From positions 2,046,001 through 2,110,000 of the forward strand of contig NZ_AP023362.1 in the NCBI RefSeq assembly GCF_018326285.1: a stretch of 64,000 bases of DNA, written 5' to 3'. The DNA is from Mycolicibacterium sp. TY81. GTDB lineage: Bacteria > Actinomycetota > Actinomycetes > Mycobacteriales > Mycobacteriaceae. The notes under the pieces were generated by a model. The model was given only the letters and a program-made list of their open reading frames with translations, searched no databases and was not told the DNA's origin. Made by a program: the position numbers and the translations under genes. Below, piece after piece: positions 29,708 to 38,652 of the stretch; positions within the stretch are counted from its first letter, which is position 1; every line of letters begins with the position of its first letter.

Positions 29708-30529
29708 GTGACCGAACAGAACCCACTGGTACTCGTCGACCGCCCGCGCCCTGGCGTGGCCCTGGTCACCCTGAACCGCCCCGAGCGGATGAACTCGATG
29801 GCGTTCGACGTCATGGTTCCGCTCAAGGCGGCGCTCGATGACATCACCAACGACAACGATGTCCGCGCGGTCGTCCTGACCGGCGCGGGGCGCGGGTTCT
29901 CCTCCGGCGCCGACCACAAGTCGGCCGGTTCGGTGCCGCACGTCGCGGGACTGACCCGGCCGACGTTCGCGTTGCGGTCCATGGAAGTGCTCGACGACGT
30001 CATCCTCGCCCTGCGCAAGCTGCACCAACCGGTGATCGCGGCGGTCAACGGAGCGGCGATCGGCGGTGGCCTGTGCCTCGCGCTGGCGTGCGACATCCGC
30101 GTCGCCGGCGAGGGCGCCTACTTCCGGGCCGCGGGCATCAACAACGGTCTGACGGCCAGCGAATTGGGCCTGTCCTATCTGCTGCCGCGGGCCATCGGCA
30201 CATCGCGGGCGTTCGAGGTGATGCTCACCGGCCGGGACATCGACTCGGCCGAGGCCGAGCGGATCGGTCTCGTGTCGCGGACCGTCGCCGACGATCAGCT
30301 CCTGCAAACCTGCTTCGACATGGCCGAGCGCATCGGCTCGTTCTCCCGCCCGGGAATTGAATTGACCAAGCGGACTCTCTGGAGTGGACTGGACGCCGGT
30401 AGTCTGGAGAGCCATATGCAGGCCGAAGGCCTGGGTCAGCTCTTCATCCGACTGCTCACCGCCAACTTCGAAGAGGCGGTTGCCGCGCGCGCCGAGAAAC
30501 GACCCGCGGTCTTCACGGACGACAAATGA
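29708..30529 (+). CDS. echA12: Enoyl-CoA hydratase/isomerase family protein
   Basis: A 273-aa crotonase-fold protein matching EchA12 (Rv1472). The oxyanion-hole segments are TGAGRGFSSGADHKSAG (about 57-73) and AVNGAAIGGGLCLALACDIRVA (about 112-133). One acidic catalytic residue is recognisable in the GLTASELGLSYLLP region (about 145-160). Crotonases hydrate or isomerise acyl-CoA esters; the exact substrate is unknown. GTG codons at 29699 and 29708 are both possible starts. It is followed 16 bp later by the ABC-F gene. Confidence 0.87.
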   Translation: MTEQNPLVLVDRPRPGVALVTLNRPERMNSMAFDVMVPLKAALDDITNDNDVRAVVLTGAGRGFSSGADHKSAGSVPHVAGLTRPTFALRSMEVLDDVILALRKLHQPVIAAVNGAAIGGGLCLALACDIRVAGEGAYFRAAGINNGLTASELGLSYLLPRAIGTSRAFEVMLTGRDIDSAEAERIGLVSRTVADDQLLQTCFDMAERIGSFSRPGIELTKRTLWSGLDAGSLESHMQAEGLGQLFIRLLTANFEEAVAARAEKRPAVFTDDK

Positions 30530-30545
30530 GCTAGGAGGCAGCTGC

Positions 30546-32171
30546 GTGATCACCGCAACGGACCTGGAGGTCCGCGCCGGAGCGCGCACGCTGCTGGCCT
30601 TCGAGGGTTCCGCGCTGCGGATCCAGCCGGGCGACCGGATCGGTCTGGTCGGCCGCAACGGTGCCGGCAAGACCACGACGCTGCGCATCCTGGCCGGTGA
30701 AGGCCAGCCGTATGCCGGGACGGTCGAGCGCATCGGCGAGGTCGGTTACCTGCCGCAGGATCCGAAGGAAGGCGATCTGGACGTCCTGGCCCGCGACCGA
30801 GTGCTCTCGGCCCGCGGCCTGGACACGCTGCTGGCCGACCTGGAGAAGCAGCAGGCCATCATGGCCGAGGTGGTCGACGAGGCCGCCCGCGACAAGGCGG
30901 TGCGCCGGTACGGCGTTCTGGAGGAACGGTTTTCGGCCCTCGGTGGATACGCCGCCGAGAGCGACGCCGGCCGCATCTGCGCCAGCCTCGGCCTGCCGGA
31001 CCGCGTGCTGACGCAGCCGCTGCGGACCCTGTCGGGTGGTCAGCGTCGTCGTATCGAACTGGCCCGCATCCTGTTCGCGGCCTCGGAGGGCTCCGGCTCC
31101 AACACCACGCTGCTGCTGGACGAGCCGACCAACCACCTCGACGCCGACTCGATCGGTTGGCTGCGCACGTTCCTGCAGAGCCACACCGGCGGTCTCGTGG
31201 TGATCAGCCACGACGTCGAACTGCTCGCCGACGTGGTGAACCGGGTGTGGTTCCTCGACGCCGTGCGCGGCGAGGCCGACGTCTACAACATGGGCTGGCA
31301 GAAGTACCTCGATGCCCGCGCCACCGACGAGCAGCGCCGCCGCCGTGAACGCGCCAACGCCGAGAAGAAGGCGGGTGCGCTGCGGGCGCAGGCCGCCAAG
31401 ATGGGCGCCAAGGCCACCAAAGCCGTTGCCGCACAGAACATGCTGCGCCGCGCCGAGCGCATGATCGCCGAGCTCGACGCCGAGCGGGTGGCCGACAAGG
31501 TCGCCAAGATCAAGTTCCCGACGCCGGCGCCGTGCGGCAAGACCCCACTGATCGTCAAGGGCCTGACCAAGACCTACGGCTCGCTGGAGATCTTCACCGG
31601 CGTCGACCTCGCCATCGACCGGGGCTCGCGGGTTGTGGTCCTCGGCCTCAACGGCGCCGGTAAGACGACGCTGTTGCGCCTGCTGGCCGGCGTGGAGACC
31701 GCCGACGCCGGTGGCATCGAACCGGGCTACGGCCTCAAGATCGGGTACTTCGCGCAGGAGCACGACACCCTCGACAACGCCGCGACGGTGTGGGAGAACA
31801 TCCGGCACGCCGCCCCCGACACCGGGGAACAGGATCTGCGTGGCCTGTTGGGGGCGTTCATGTTCACCGGTCCGCAGCTGGATCAGCCCGCCGGCACGCT
31901 GTCCGGTGGTGAGAAGACCCGGTTGGCGCTGGCCGGCCTCGTCGCCTCGACCGCCAACGTGCTGCTGCTCGACGAGCCGACCAACAACCTGGATCCGGCG
32001 TCGCGCGAGCAGGTGCTCGACGCGCTCCGCAGTTACGCCGGTTCGGTGGTGCTCGTGACGCACGATCCGGGCGCGGCCGAAGCGCTCAATCCGCAGCGCG
32101 TGCTGCTGCTGCCGGACGCCACCGAGGACTTCTGGTCGGACACCTACCGCGATCTCATCGAATTGGCCTGA
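30546..32171 (+). CDS. ABC-F family ATPase (Rv1473-like)
   Basis: A 541-aa soluble protein with two ABC domains and no membrane part. The first has GRNGAGKTT, LSGGQRRRIELARIL and LLLDEPTNHLDADSI. The second has GLNGAGKTTLL, LSGGEKTRLALAG and LLLDEPTNNLDPAS. The charged linker (about residues 255-330, rich in Arg, Ala and Lys) is the ribosome-interacting region of ABC-F factors, which act as translation factors or protect ribosomes from antibiotics. Rv1473 is annotated as a macrolide ABC protein. An AGGAGG site 7 bp before the GTG fixes the start. Confidence 0.92.
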   Translation: MITATDLEVRAGARTLLAFEGSALRIQPGDRIGLVGRNGAGKTTTLRILAGEGQPYAGTVERIGEVGYLPQDPKEGDLDVLARDRVLSARGLDTLLADLEKQQAIMAEVVDEAARDKAVRRYGVLEERFSALGGYAAESDAGRICASLGLPDRVLTQPLRTLSGGQRRRIELARILFAASEGSGSNTTLLLDEPTNHLDADSIGWLRTFLQSHTGGLVVISHDVELLADVVNRVWFLDAVRGEADVYNMGWQKYLDARATDEQRRRRERANAEKKAGALRAQAAKMGAKATKAVAAQNMLRRAERMIAELDAERVADKVAKIKFPTPAPCGKTPLIVKGLTKTYGSLEIFTGVDLAIDRGSRVVVLGLNGAGKTTLLRLLAGVETADAGGIEPGYGLKIGYFAQEHDTLDNAATVWENIRHAAPDTGEQDLRGLLGAFMFTGPQLDQPAGTLSGGEKTRLALAGLVASTANVLLLDEPTNNLDPASREQVLDALRSYAGSVVLVTHDPGAAEALNPQRVLLLPDATEDFWSDTYRDLIELA

Positions 32172-32267
32172 CCTGATTCACCGAATCGCCCGCGCCGAGC
32201 GAGCGCTGTTCTTACGCTGATTCCCGTCAGCCCGGTATACCGCCGGGGGAGAGTCAGGGGACCGGCG

Positions 32268-32462
32268 ATGAGGCAATCCAAGGCATCTCGCGACCAGATG
32301 ATGACCCAGCTGCGTAACGCCTACGAGAGCGGCGCCAGTATCAGGTCATTGGTGGCCACGTCCGGAAAATCCTATGGGTCGGTGCACAGCATGCTGGTGC
32401 AGTCCGGCGCGGTGATGCGCAGCCGCGGCGGCCCGAACCACCGCAGCCGCAAGATCGCCTGA
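32268..32462 (+). CDS. Small HTH protein (Rv1473A-like)
   Basis: A 64-aa basic protein at the place of Rv1473A, which is annotated as a possible regulator. The central part, AYESGASIRSLVATSGKSYGSVHSMLVQSG (about 18-47), reads as a helix-turn-helix like those that recognise DNA in resolvase-type or WhiB-independent small regulators. The tail is RSRGGPNHRSRKIA, consistent with DNA backbone contact. GGGG six to nine bases upstream gives a usable ribosome site for the ATG. It converges on the amine-oxidase cluster. Confidence 0.8.
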   Translation: MRQSKASRDQMMTQLRNAYESGASIRSLVATSGKSYGSVHSMLVQSGAVMRSRGGPNHRSRKIA

Positions 32463-32527
32463 ACGACCCTGCGGCCCAGCCGCTTTCGCCGTGAACAGTC
32501 AGTCGCGGCGTAACCCGTTGGTGCTCC

Positions 32528-34249
32528 TTAGATTTCGTCGGTCAGTCGGACCGGGGCGATCATGTCGAAGACGTCGCCCGGACCGGGGTTGGTGGGCGAG
32601 GTCGACCCGCCGAACTGGTCCATCACGGCCCACACCGCGTTGAGCGCCGTGGTGATCGCGCCCTCCGCCCAGCCCGCCGTCCACGAGATGTCGTCGCCCG
32701 CCAGGTAGATGCCGCGATGCCGCGCGTCGAGGTCACGCTGCATGAAGTGCGTGTACAGCAGCTCCTGGTAGCGGTAGTGGCCCGGCAGGTTCGCCTTGAA
32801 CGCACCCATGAAGTTGCGCTCGGTCTCCCACGAGACCGTCTTGGGCGTCTCGATGATGTGGCTGCGGATGTCCACGTTCGGGTAGATCGCCTGCAGCGAC
32901 TTGAGCATCAGATCCATGCGCTCGGTGGCGCCCAGCGGCACGATCTTCCGGGAGTCGTCCTCCCAGGTGTACGACAGGCAGATGACGCCGGGCTTCTCGT
33001 TGCCGTCGGCGTCGAGCCCCTGGTCGAGCAGATAGGTGCCGCGGCTCATCCGGTCGGTCAGCGTCATCGACATGACGTCGCGGCCCTGGGCGTCCTTGTC
33101 CTTCCAGAACGGTCGGTCGACCAGTACGAACACCTTGGACGAACCCATGTAGTGCGTCTGCTCGATGGCCGACCACACGTTGGACGGGAACAGGTCGTCG
33201 TCGCAGCGAATGTTGTTGAGCAGCATCCACGATTGGGCGGTGACGATGACGGCGTCGTAGGTGCGTGTCTCGCCGTCGGCGTCGGTGATGGTGTAGCGGT
33301 TCGGGTGCGTGCGCCGGATGTCGGTGACGGCACCGCGGGTCCGGCCGCCGTGCAGCGATTCGAGCGAGGTGCCGGCAGGCCAGTGGGCGAGGCGCTGCGG
33401 GGAGCGCTTCCACAACCGCAGCGGCAGCTGCTGCGATCCGCCGACCACGCCGCGGTGGTTGTCGTCGGCCTCGGTGAGCACCACGCGCAGGATTTCGAGC
33501 ATCGAGCTCGGGTAGTCGGTGTCCCAGCCGCCCGTGCCGAAGCCGACCTTGCCGAAGATCTCACGCAGCTCGAACGACTTGAAGTGGTGCGACTTGGTCA
33601 GAAAGCCCCAGAACGTCTCGTCGTCGAGTTCGCGAACGAGCTTGCCCCAGGCGGACTTCAGGGCCTGGGTGTCGCGTTCGCGGATGGCGTTCTGGATCGC
33701 GTGCAGGTCGGCGCCGTCCTCGAGCGTCTTGCGCCAGGCGTCGGCGACGTCGGTGAAGGCCTGCGGCAGGTCGGCGAGTTTCTCGGCGTAGCACGTCTGG
33801 CCCTTGAGGTCGACGACGGTGCTGGGGGTCGCGGGGCCCAGCGGGTTCGGGAATTCGATGGTCTCGATGCCGACCTTGTCGAAGTACCGGTACAGCGTCG
33901 TGGACGTGGGTGGGAAGCGCATGGCGCCCATTTCGGCGACCGCGTCCGGGGCGTGCTCGAACGGGATGGACCGCATCCGGCCGCCGATCTGATCCGCCTC
34001 GTACACAACGGGTTTCAGGCCCATCTTCATGAGTTCGTAGGCGGCGGTGAGGCCCGCGCAACCGGCGCCGACGATCGCGATCTCGGTGCCGTGGCGGTCG
34101 GCGGGGATCGCGCCGAGGCCGTCGGCGGAGGACACGTAGTCGTCGTACGCGAACGGGAAGTCGGGACCGAACATCGTGATCGGCTTGTCGGACGACCGTG
34201 GTCCGGTCTCCGACAGCTGCGTCTCTTCGATGGGCTGGGGGACGGTCAT
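32528..34249 (-). CDS. Flavin monoamine oxidase / amino-acid 2-monooxygenase-like enzyme
   Basis: A 573-aa FAD enzyme of the amine-oxidase family, closest in layout to bacterial tryptophan or phenylalanine 2-monooxygenases. The FAD-binding Rossmann motif IAIVGAGCAGLTAAYELMK is at about 58-76, followed by VVYEADQIGGRMRS. The C-terminal FAD segment is YLAGDDISWTAGWAEGAIT near 530-550. With the adjacent nitrilase-family amidase (4-bp overlap) and ureohydrolase, arginine 2-monooxygenase, which gives 4-guanidinobutanamide, is the best-fitting role. A plain L-amino-acid oxidase or tryptophan monooxygenase remains possible. Confidence 0.75.
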   Translation of the reverse strand: MTVPQPIEETQLSETGPRSSDKPITMFGPDFPFAYDDYVSSADGLGAIPADRHGTEIAIVGAGCAGLTAAYELMKMGLKPVVYEADQIGGRMRSIPFEHAPDAVAEMGAMRFPPTSTTLYRYFDKVGIETIEFPNPLGPATPSTVVDLKGQTCYAEKLADLPQAFTDVADAWRKTLEDGADLHAIQNAIRERDTQALKSAWGKLVRELDDETFWGFLTKSHHFKSFELREIFGKVGFGTGGWDTDYPSSMLEILRVVLTEADDNHRGVVGGSQQLPLRLWKRSPQRLAHWPAGTSLESLHGGRTRGAVTDIRRTHPNRYTITDADGETRTYDAVIVTAQSWMLLNNIRCDDDLFPSNVWSAIEQTHYMGSSKVFVLVDRPFWKDKDAQGRDVMSMTLTDRMSRGTYLLDQGLDADGNEKPGVICLSYTWEDDSRKIVPLGATERMDLMLKSLQAIYPNVDIRSHIIETPKTVSWETERNFMGAFKANLPGHYRYQELLYTHFMQRDLDARHRGIYLAGDDISWTAGWAEGAITTALNAVWAVMDQFGGSTSPTNPGPGDVFDMIAPVRLTDEI

Positions 34250-35040
34250 CGGGTCTGGTTCTCCTGGTAGAGATCTCGGCGGCGATCGCCGAGATGGGTG
34301 TTGACGGCGCGGGACACGGCCACCGCGTCGGGATCGATGTGGGTGACGAGGAGGTCCTCGGTCCGGCCGGCGCGACACAGTTCGGTCGTGTCGGGCGCGA
34401 TGGTGCAGCTCAGTCCGCAGTACTCGAGGCCGTTCTCGAAGCCCGTGCGGTTGACGTACGACAGGAACAGCTGGCTCTCGTAGGCGCGCGCCGGAACGAT
34501 GTGCGTCGCAACGAAACTCCACGGCTCCATGAGCCCGGTGGGGACGACGAGCCACTGGGTGCCGGCGTCGGCGTGCGCGCGGGCGTTCTCCGGGAATTCG
34601 ATGTCATAGCAGATCAGCAGTCCGCAGGTGACGCCGTCGAGTTCGAACTGCGCGACCCAGTCGGCGCCCGGGGTGAAGAACTCGCGGTCGAAGCCATACA
34701 GGTGGGTCTTGCGGTAGTTGGCCAGGGCTGCACCGTCCCGGTCGACGACCTGGACGCTGTTGTACGGCTTGCCTTCTGCGACCTCGGGATACCCGTAGAC
34801 GACGGCGATCCCGTTGTCGCGCGCGATGTTCCGGACAGCCTGGAAGATCGGGCCGTCTGCGGACTCGGCGCGGGCGGCGATCTCGGTGCTGATGTTGTAA
34901 CCGGTCGCCGACATCTCGGGCGTGACGAGAATCCGGCAGCCCGCATCGGCGGCCCGCCGCGCCGCCGCGGCGATGGCCTTGAGGTTCTCGGCGACGGTCC
35001 CCGATTCCTGCGGGCCTTGGAACATGCCGACGGTGATCAT
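34246..35040 (-). CDS. Carbon-nitrogen hydrolase (nitrilase superfamily amidase)
   Basis: A 264-aa nitrilase-superfamily hydrolase with the complete catalytic triad: Glu42 in VTPEMSATGYN, Lys111 in NYRKTHLYG and Cys144 in LLICYDIEFPE. This subgroup hydrolyses small amides to acid plus ammonia. Its stop overlaps the amine-oxidase start (ATGA), and its ATG directly follows the permease stop. In this context 4-guanidinobutanamide amidohydrolase is the likely activity, converting the product of an arginine monooxygenase to 4-guanidinobutyrate; indole-acetamide hydrolase is the alternative. Confidence 0.82.
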   Translation of the reverse strand: MITVGMFQGPQESGTVAENLKAIAAAARRAADAGCRILVTPEMSATGYNISTEIAARAESADGPIFQAVRNIARDNGIAVVYGYPEVAEGKPYNSVQVVDRDGAALANYRKTHLYGFDREFFTPGADWVAQFELDGVTCGLLICYDIEFPENARAHADAGTQWLVVPTGLMEPWSFVATHIVPARAYESQLFLSYVNRTGFENGLEYCGLSCTIAPDTTELCRAGRTEDLLVTHIDPDAVAVSRAVNTHLGDRRRDLYQENQTR

Positions 35041-36438
35041 CTACGCGACGTCCACGCGCAGCTTGGACTTGCGGATGCTGTAGCCGAAGTACACCGCCAG
35101 GCCGAGGGCACCCCAGATGCCGAACGCGATCCACGTCGCGACGGGCAGGGCCCACATCAGGTAACAGCAGAACAGGAAACCCAGCACCGGTGCGACGGGG
35201 AACAGCCGCAGGCGGAACGTGCGATGCAGGTCGGGGCGCGTGCGCCGCAGGATGATGACGGCGACATTGACCAGCGCGAAGGCGAAGAGGCAGCCGATCG
35301 AGGTGGCGTTGGCCAGCTCACCCAGCGACACGAAACCGGCGAGCAGTGACACGACGACGCCGCAGATGACGATGTTCCAGGTCGGCACGAAGGTCCGCGG
35401 GTTGATCTTGGCGAACAGCGCGGGCACCAGGCCGTCGACGGCCATGGTGTACAGGATGCGGGTCTGACCGTACTGGACGGCGAGGACGACGCTTGCGATG
35501 GCGATGACGGCGCCGATCGACAGGATGATGGCCGGCACATTGCTGCTGGTGATGCCGCTGAGGGCGACGGCCAGGGTGGCGCCTTCGTCGGCGCTGAACT
35601 TGGTCCAGCTCATCGCGCCGAGGGCGGCCAGCGCCACGGCGAGGTACAGCACCGTGACGATCAGCAGCGAGGCCATGATGGCGCGCGGCAGGTCCCGCTT
35701 CGGGTCCTTGGCCTCGTTGCCCGCGGTGGATGCAGCGTCGAACCCGATGTACGAGAAGAAGACCTGCGAGGCGGCGGCGGAGACGCCGAGGAAGCCCAGC
35801 GGCATGAACGGCGTGAGGTTGCCGGCCTTGAACGCCGTGAACGCGACGGCGCAGAAGAACACCAGCACGACGCATTTGAGGATGACCATCGCGGTATTGA
35901 CGACGGCCGACTCGGACGCGCCCCGCAGCAGCAGTATCGAGGCGAGGACCACGATCGTGATGGCCGGCAGGTTGATGACGCCGCCTTCGCCGGGTGCGCC
36001 GGTGACGGCGGCGGGCAGCTCGATGCCGAACAGCTGGTGGAGCAGCGTGTTGATGTAGCCGCCCCAGCCGACGGCGACGGCGGCGACCGAGACTCCGTAT
36101 TCGAGCATGAGGCACCAGCCGCACACCCAGGCCCAGAACTCGCCCAGGGTGGCGTACGCGTAGGAGTAGGAGCTGCCGGAGACGGGGATGGTGCCCGCCA
36201 GTTCGGCGTAGGACAGCGCCGAGAACAGCGCGGTGACGGCGGCGAGGATGAACGACAGCAGGACTGCCGGACCGGCTTTCGGCACGGCGGCGCCGAGGAT
36301 GACGAAGATTCCGGTGCCGAGCGTCGCGCCGATGGACAGGGCGGTCAGATGGATGAAGCCCATCGAGCGCTTGAGGTGGGGGCCGTCCGGGGTTTCGTTG
36401 GCGGCGACGATGTCGTCGACGGATTTTTGTGCGCTCAT
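35041..36438 (-). CDS. Amino-acid permease, CAT-type APC family
   Basis: A 465-aa transporter with about twelve membrane helices. The first helix region, LTALSIGATLGTGIFVILGAAVPKAGPA, has the substrate-binding GTGIF motif. SYAELAGTIPVSGSSYSYAYATLGEFWAW and FFSYIGFDAASTAGNEAKDPKRDLPRAI are typical of the cationic amino-acid transporter (CAT) subgroup. Uptake of arginine would fit the cluster. I chose the ATG at 36438; a TTG at 36480 with a GGAG site 6 bp upstream is a real alternative. The nitrilase gene starts on the next base after its stop. Confidence 0.85.
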   Translation of the reverse strand: MSAQKSVDDIVAANETPDGPHLKRSMGFIHLTALSIGATLGTGIFVILGAAVPKAGPAVLLSFILAAVTALFSALSYAELAGTIPVSGSSYSYAYATLGEFWAWVCGWCLMLEYGVSVAAVAVGWGGYINTLLHQLFGIELPAAVTGAPGEGGVINLPAITIVVLASILLLRGASESAVVNTAMVILKCVVLVFFCAVAFTAFKAGNLTPFMPLGFLGVSAAASQVFFSYIGFDAASTAGNEAKDPKRDLPRAIMASLLIVTVLYLAVALAALGAMSWTKFSADEGATLAVALSGITSSNVPAIILSIGAVIAIASVVLAVQYGQTRILYTMAVDGLVPALFAKINPRTFVPTWNIVICGVVVSLLAGFVSLGELANATSIGCLFAFALVNVAVIILRRTRPDLHRTFRLRLFPVAPVLGFLFCCYLMWALPVATWIAFGIWGALGLAVYFGYSIRKSKLRVDVA

Positions 36439-36653
36439 GGCGCGCAGGATGCCCGGCCGTGGGGCCTCGGTGATGGCCAAGTGGAGCTCCGTGGAGAGGA
36501 GGGCGCCACGAGATTTGTGACTCGCGTAACAGAGTGCGGTACGTCACTCCCATCTGTCAACATGTGGAGTGAGCTAAGAAACAATTGTTGCCTTTGGCGA
36601 CAGTGAATGCCTACTCTGAGGCCAGTGATCTGAGCCACATCAAAGGGGATGCC
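36439..36653. promoter_or_regulatory. Divergent regulatory region of the amine-oxidase cluster
   Basis: A 215-bp region between divergent transporter genes. The palindrome AACAATTGTT at 36580-36589 sits inside AGAAACAA (36577-36584), which resembles the GGAAACAA repeats in front of the ureohydrolase gene. TTGACA lies on the minus strand (plus 36555-36560), a good -35 for the permease operon. To the right, TTGCCT at 36588 and TACTCT at 36612-36617 could be a promoter for the NCS1 gene, with the palindrome over its -35. Confidence 0.5.
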
Positions 36654-37964
36654 ATGGCAGGTGCAATCGAGACCCGGTCCATCGACTGGATCCCGACCGG
36701 GGAACGCAGGGGCAAGGTGCACCACCAGGCGCCGTTCTGGTTCACCGGGAACTTCGTGCTGACCACGATGGTCACGGGCTTCCTCGGGCCGGCCAACGGC
36801 CTGTCCGCGGGATGGTCGGTGCTGGCCGCGGTCGCCGGCGCCTGCTTCGGGACGCTCTTCATGTGCTTCCACGCCAACCAGGGCCCCTCGATGGGTCTGC
36901 CGCAGATGATCCAGTCGCGTGCGCAGTTCGGCTCGCGTGGTGCGCTCGTCCCGTTCGTCGCCGTGATCTTCGTGTACATCGGCTTCAACCTCTTCAACAC
37001 CATCCTCGCCACGTCGGGCTTCAAGACGGTTTTCGCGGGCCCGAACTGGCTCTGGTACCTCGGGCTGATGGTGGCGGCCATCGTCATCGCCGTCGTCGGC
37101 TTCGACCTGATGATGGTCGTGCAGCGGTGGCTGACATACCTGCTGATCGTCGTGTTCGGCGTGCTCACCGTCTACGCGTTGTCGACCCTGCACCTGAATG
37201 CGGCGGTCCCCGACGGCGGCAAGTTCTCGCTGACGGTGTTCCTGATGCAGTTCGCGGCGGCGGCCGGATACCAGATCTCGTATGCGGTGTACGTGTCCGA
37301 CTACTCGCGCTACCTGCCGGAGAACACCTCGGCCAAGCACGTCATCTGGTGGACGTATCTGGGTGCCGCGGGTTCGTCGGTATGGCTGATGTCTCTGGGT
37401 GCGGTGCTGGCGTCGATCGCGCTGGTGACCATCATGTCCGTCAACGCCTACGGCGCGAGCCTGACGAGCATGAGCGCACTGGACGCCTTCCGGCCGATCA
37501 CGCCCACCGTGCGCCTGCGGGTGCTCGGCATCGCGCTGACGTCGTTGGTCGCGTTCGGCGTCGCCCTGTCGCTGCCGGAGGGTTACCTCGAGTCGTTCAA
37601 CACGTTCGTGCTGTTGATGCTGTACTTCCTCATCCCGTGGACGGCGGTCAATCTGGTCGACTTCTATTTCGTTCGGCGCGGCCACTATTCGATAGTCGAC
37701 ATCTTCCGGCCCGACGGCATTTACGGCCGGTGGTCCTGGCGCGGGCTGGCGGCGTACTTCCTCGGCATGGCGGCGATGGTGCCGTTCATCTCACTGCACT
37801 TCTGCGTGGGGCCTATCGCCAAGTTGCTTGGGGGAGTGGACATCTCCTTCCTCGTCGGCCTCGCGGTGTCCGGGGTGGCGTACTACGTCCTGACCCGTGA
37901 TGTCGATCTGAGTGACGAGCACGCCGCCGTCGAACGCAGCCGCCAGGAGTTGACGGCCGCCTGA
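36654..37964 (+). CDS. NCS1-family permease
   Basis: A 436-aa membrane protein with about twelve helices of the nucleobase-cation-symport-1 type (cytosine, purine, allantoin, hydantoin and related solutes). It has the cytoplasmic motif SMGLPQMIQSRAQFGSRGALVP (about 82-103), YQISYAVYVSDYSRYLP (about 205-221) and the late TAVNLVDFYFVRRGHYSI. An AAAGGGGA ribosome site precedes the ATG at 36654. Within this cluster a guanidino compound or related product is a possible substrate, but this is inference. It abuts the convergent regulator gene. Confidence 0.87.
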   Translation: MAGAIETRSIDWIPTGERRGKVHHQAPFWFTGNFVLTTMVTGFLGPANGLSAGWSVLAAVAGACFGTLFMCFHANQGPSMGLPQMIQSRAQFGSRGALVPFVAVIFVYIGFNLFNTILATSGFKTVFAGPNWLWYLGLMVAAIVIAVVGFDLMMVVQRWLTYLLIVVFGVLTVYALSTLHLNAAVPDGGKFSLTVFLMQFAAAAGYQISYAVYVSDYSRYLPENTSAKHVIWWTYLGAAGSSVWLMSLGAVLASIALVTIMSVNAYGASLTSMSALDAFRPITPTVRLRVLGIALTSLVAFGVALSLPEGYLESFNTFVLLMLYFLIPWTAVNLVDFYFVRRGHYSIVDIFRPDGIYGRWSWRGLAAYFLGMAAMVPFISLHFCVGPIAKLLGGVDISFLVGLAVSGVAYYVLTRDVDLSDEHAAVERSRQELTAA

Positions 37965-38564
37965 CTACTCGGCAGCCTCGGCCAGCCGCCGCTGCGTCAG
38001 CGCCGGGGTAAGCACCCACAACACCTTGGCGCCGGACTGCGCGTCGGCGTGGAAGGCGTGCGGGCGGTCGGCCTCGAAGGTCAGCGTGTCGCCCGCCTCG
38101 AGGGTGATGCGGCTGCCGTTGCCCTCGACGAAGTCGATGTGCAGCCGGCCTTCGGTGACCATGGCGAACTCCACCTCGGCCGGCAGCGAGTAGGTGTCGC
38201 TCCCGCTGCCGCCGCCGGGCGCGATGTCGCTCAGCAGGACCTGGAATCTGCGCTCGCCCGTCGGTGTCAGCTGGAATTCGGTCATCCGGGTGCCGCCGAA
38301 CTCGATGGGCGGGTATTCGCCGGCGCGGACCACCTCGCCGACGGGGGTCTCGTCGAACAGGGAACCGACCTGGAGTTCGAGTGCGTCGCAGATGCGGATG
38401 AGGGCGGCGACCGACGCGTTGGACTGGCCGCGTTCGACCTTCGACAGGTAGCCCTTGGTCACGCCGCTCGCGGCGGCGAGCTCGTCGAGGGTCATGCGCT
38501 TGGCGCTGCGGGCGGCCTTCAACCGTGCGGCGATCGTTAGTTGCGTTGCCGGCGAACCGCCCAC
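37965..38564 (-). CDS. XRE-family regulator with C-terminal cupin domain
   Basis: A 199-aa regulator. The N-terminal HTH (about residues 10-66) contains RMTLDELAAASGVTKGYLSKVERGQSNASVAALIRICDAL. A cupin sensor domain follows (about 110-190, with LPAEVEFAMVTEGRLHIDF and LEAGDTLTFEADRPHAFHA). Regulators of this build (PuuR-type) commonly sense small amines or their products. It is divergent from the ureohydrolase gene and convergent with the NCS1 gene. The GTG at 38564 has an AGGAGG ribosome site. The conserved GAAACAA sites in both cluster promoters are its likely operators. Confidence 0.88.
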   Translation of the reverse strand: MGGSPATQLTIAARLKAARSAKRMTLDELAAASGVTKGYLSKVERGQSNASVAALIRICDALELQVGSLFDETPVGEVVRAGEYPPIEFGGTRMTEFQLTPTGERRFQVLLSDIAPGGGSGSDTYSLPAEVEFAMVTEGRLHIDFVEGNGSRITLEAGDTLTFEADRPHAFHADAQSGAKVLWVLTPALTQRRLAEAAE

Positions 38565-38576
38565 GATTTCCTCCTA

Positions 38577-38616
38577 GGAAACAAAGGTTGACAATAATTC
38601 TACTGCCGGAAACAAT
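38577..38616 (+). promoter_or_regulatory. Promoter of the ureohydrolase gene with paired direct repeats
   Basis: TTGACA at 38588-38593 and AACAAT at 38611-38616 are separated by exactly 17 bp, a good SigA-type promoter reading to the gene at 38653. The 8-bp direct repeat GGAAACAA occurs at 38577-38584, just upstream of the -35, and at 38608-38615, over the -10. The copies are 31 bp apart, about three helical turns, so one face of the DNA could carry two regulator dimers. The regulator gene starts 13 bp to the left. Confidence 0.65.
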
Positions 38617-38652
38617 GAGACCCAAGCCACACGCCACGACTTTGGAGAACTG

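Noticed and set aside
32463..32527. A rho-independent terminator between the HTH gene and the amine-oxidase gene
   Set aside because: Only short, interrupted complementary segments are present, with no stable stem or T-run.
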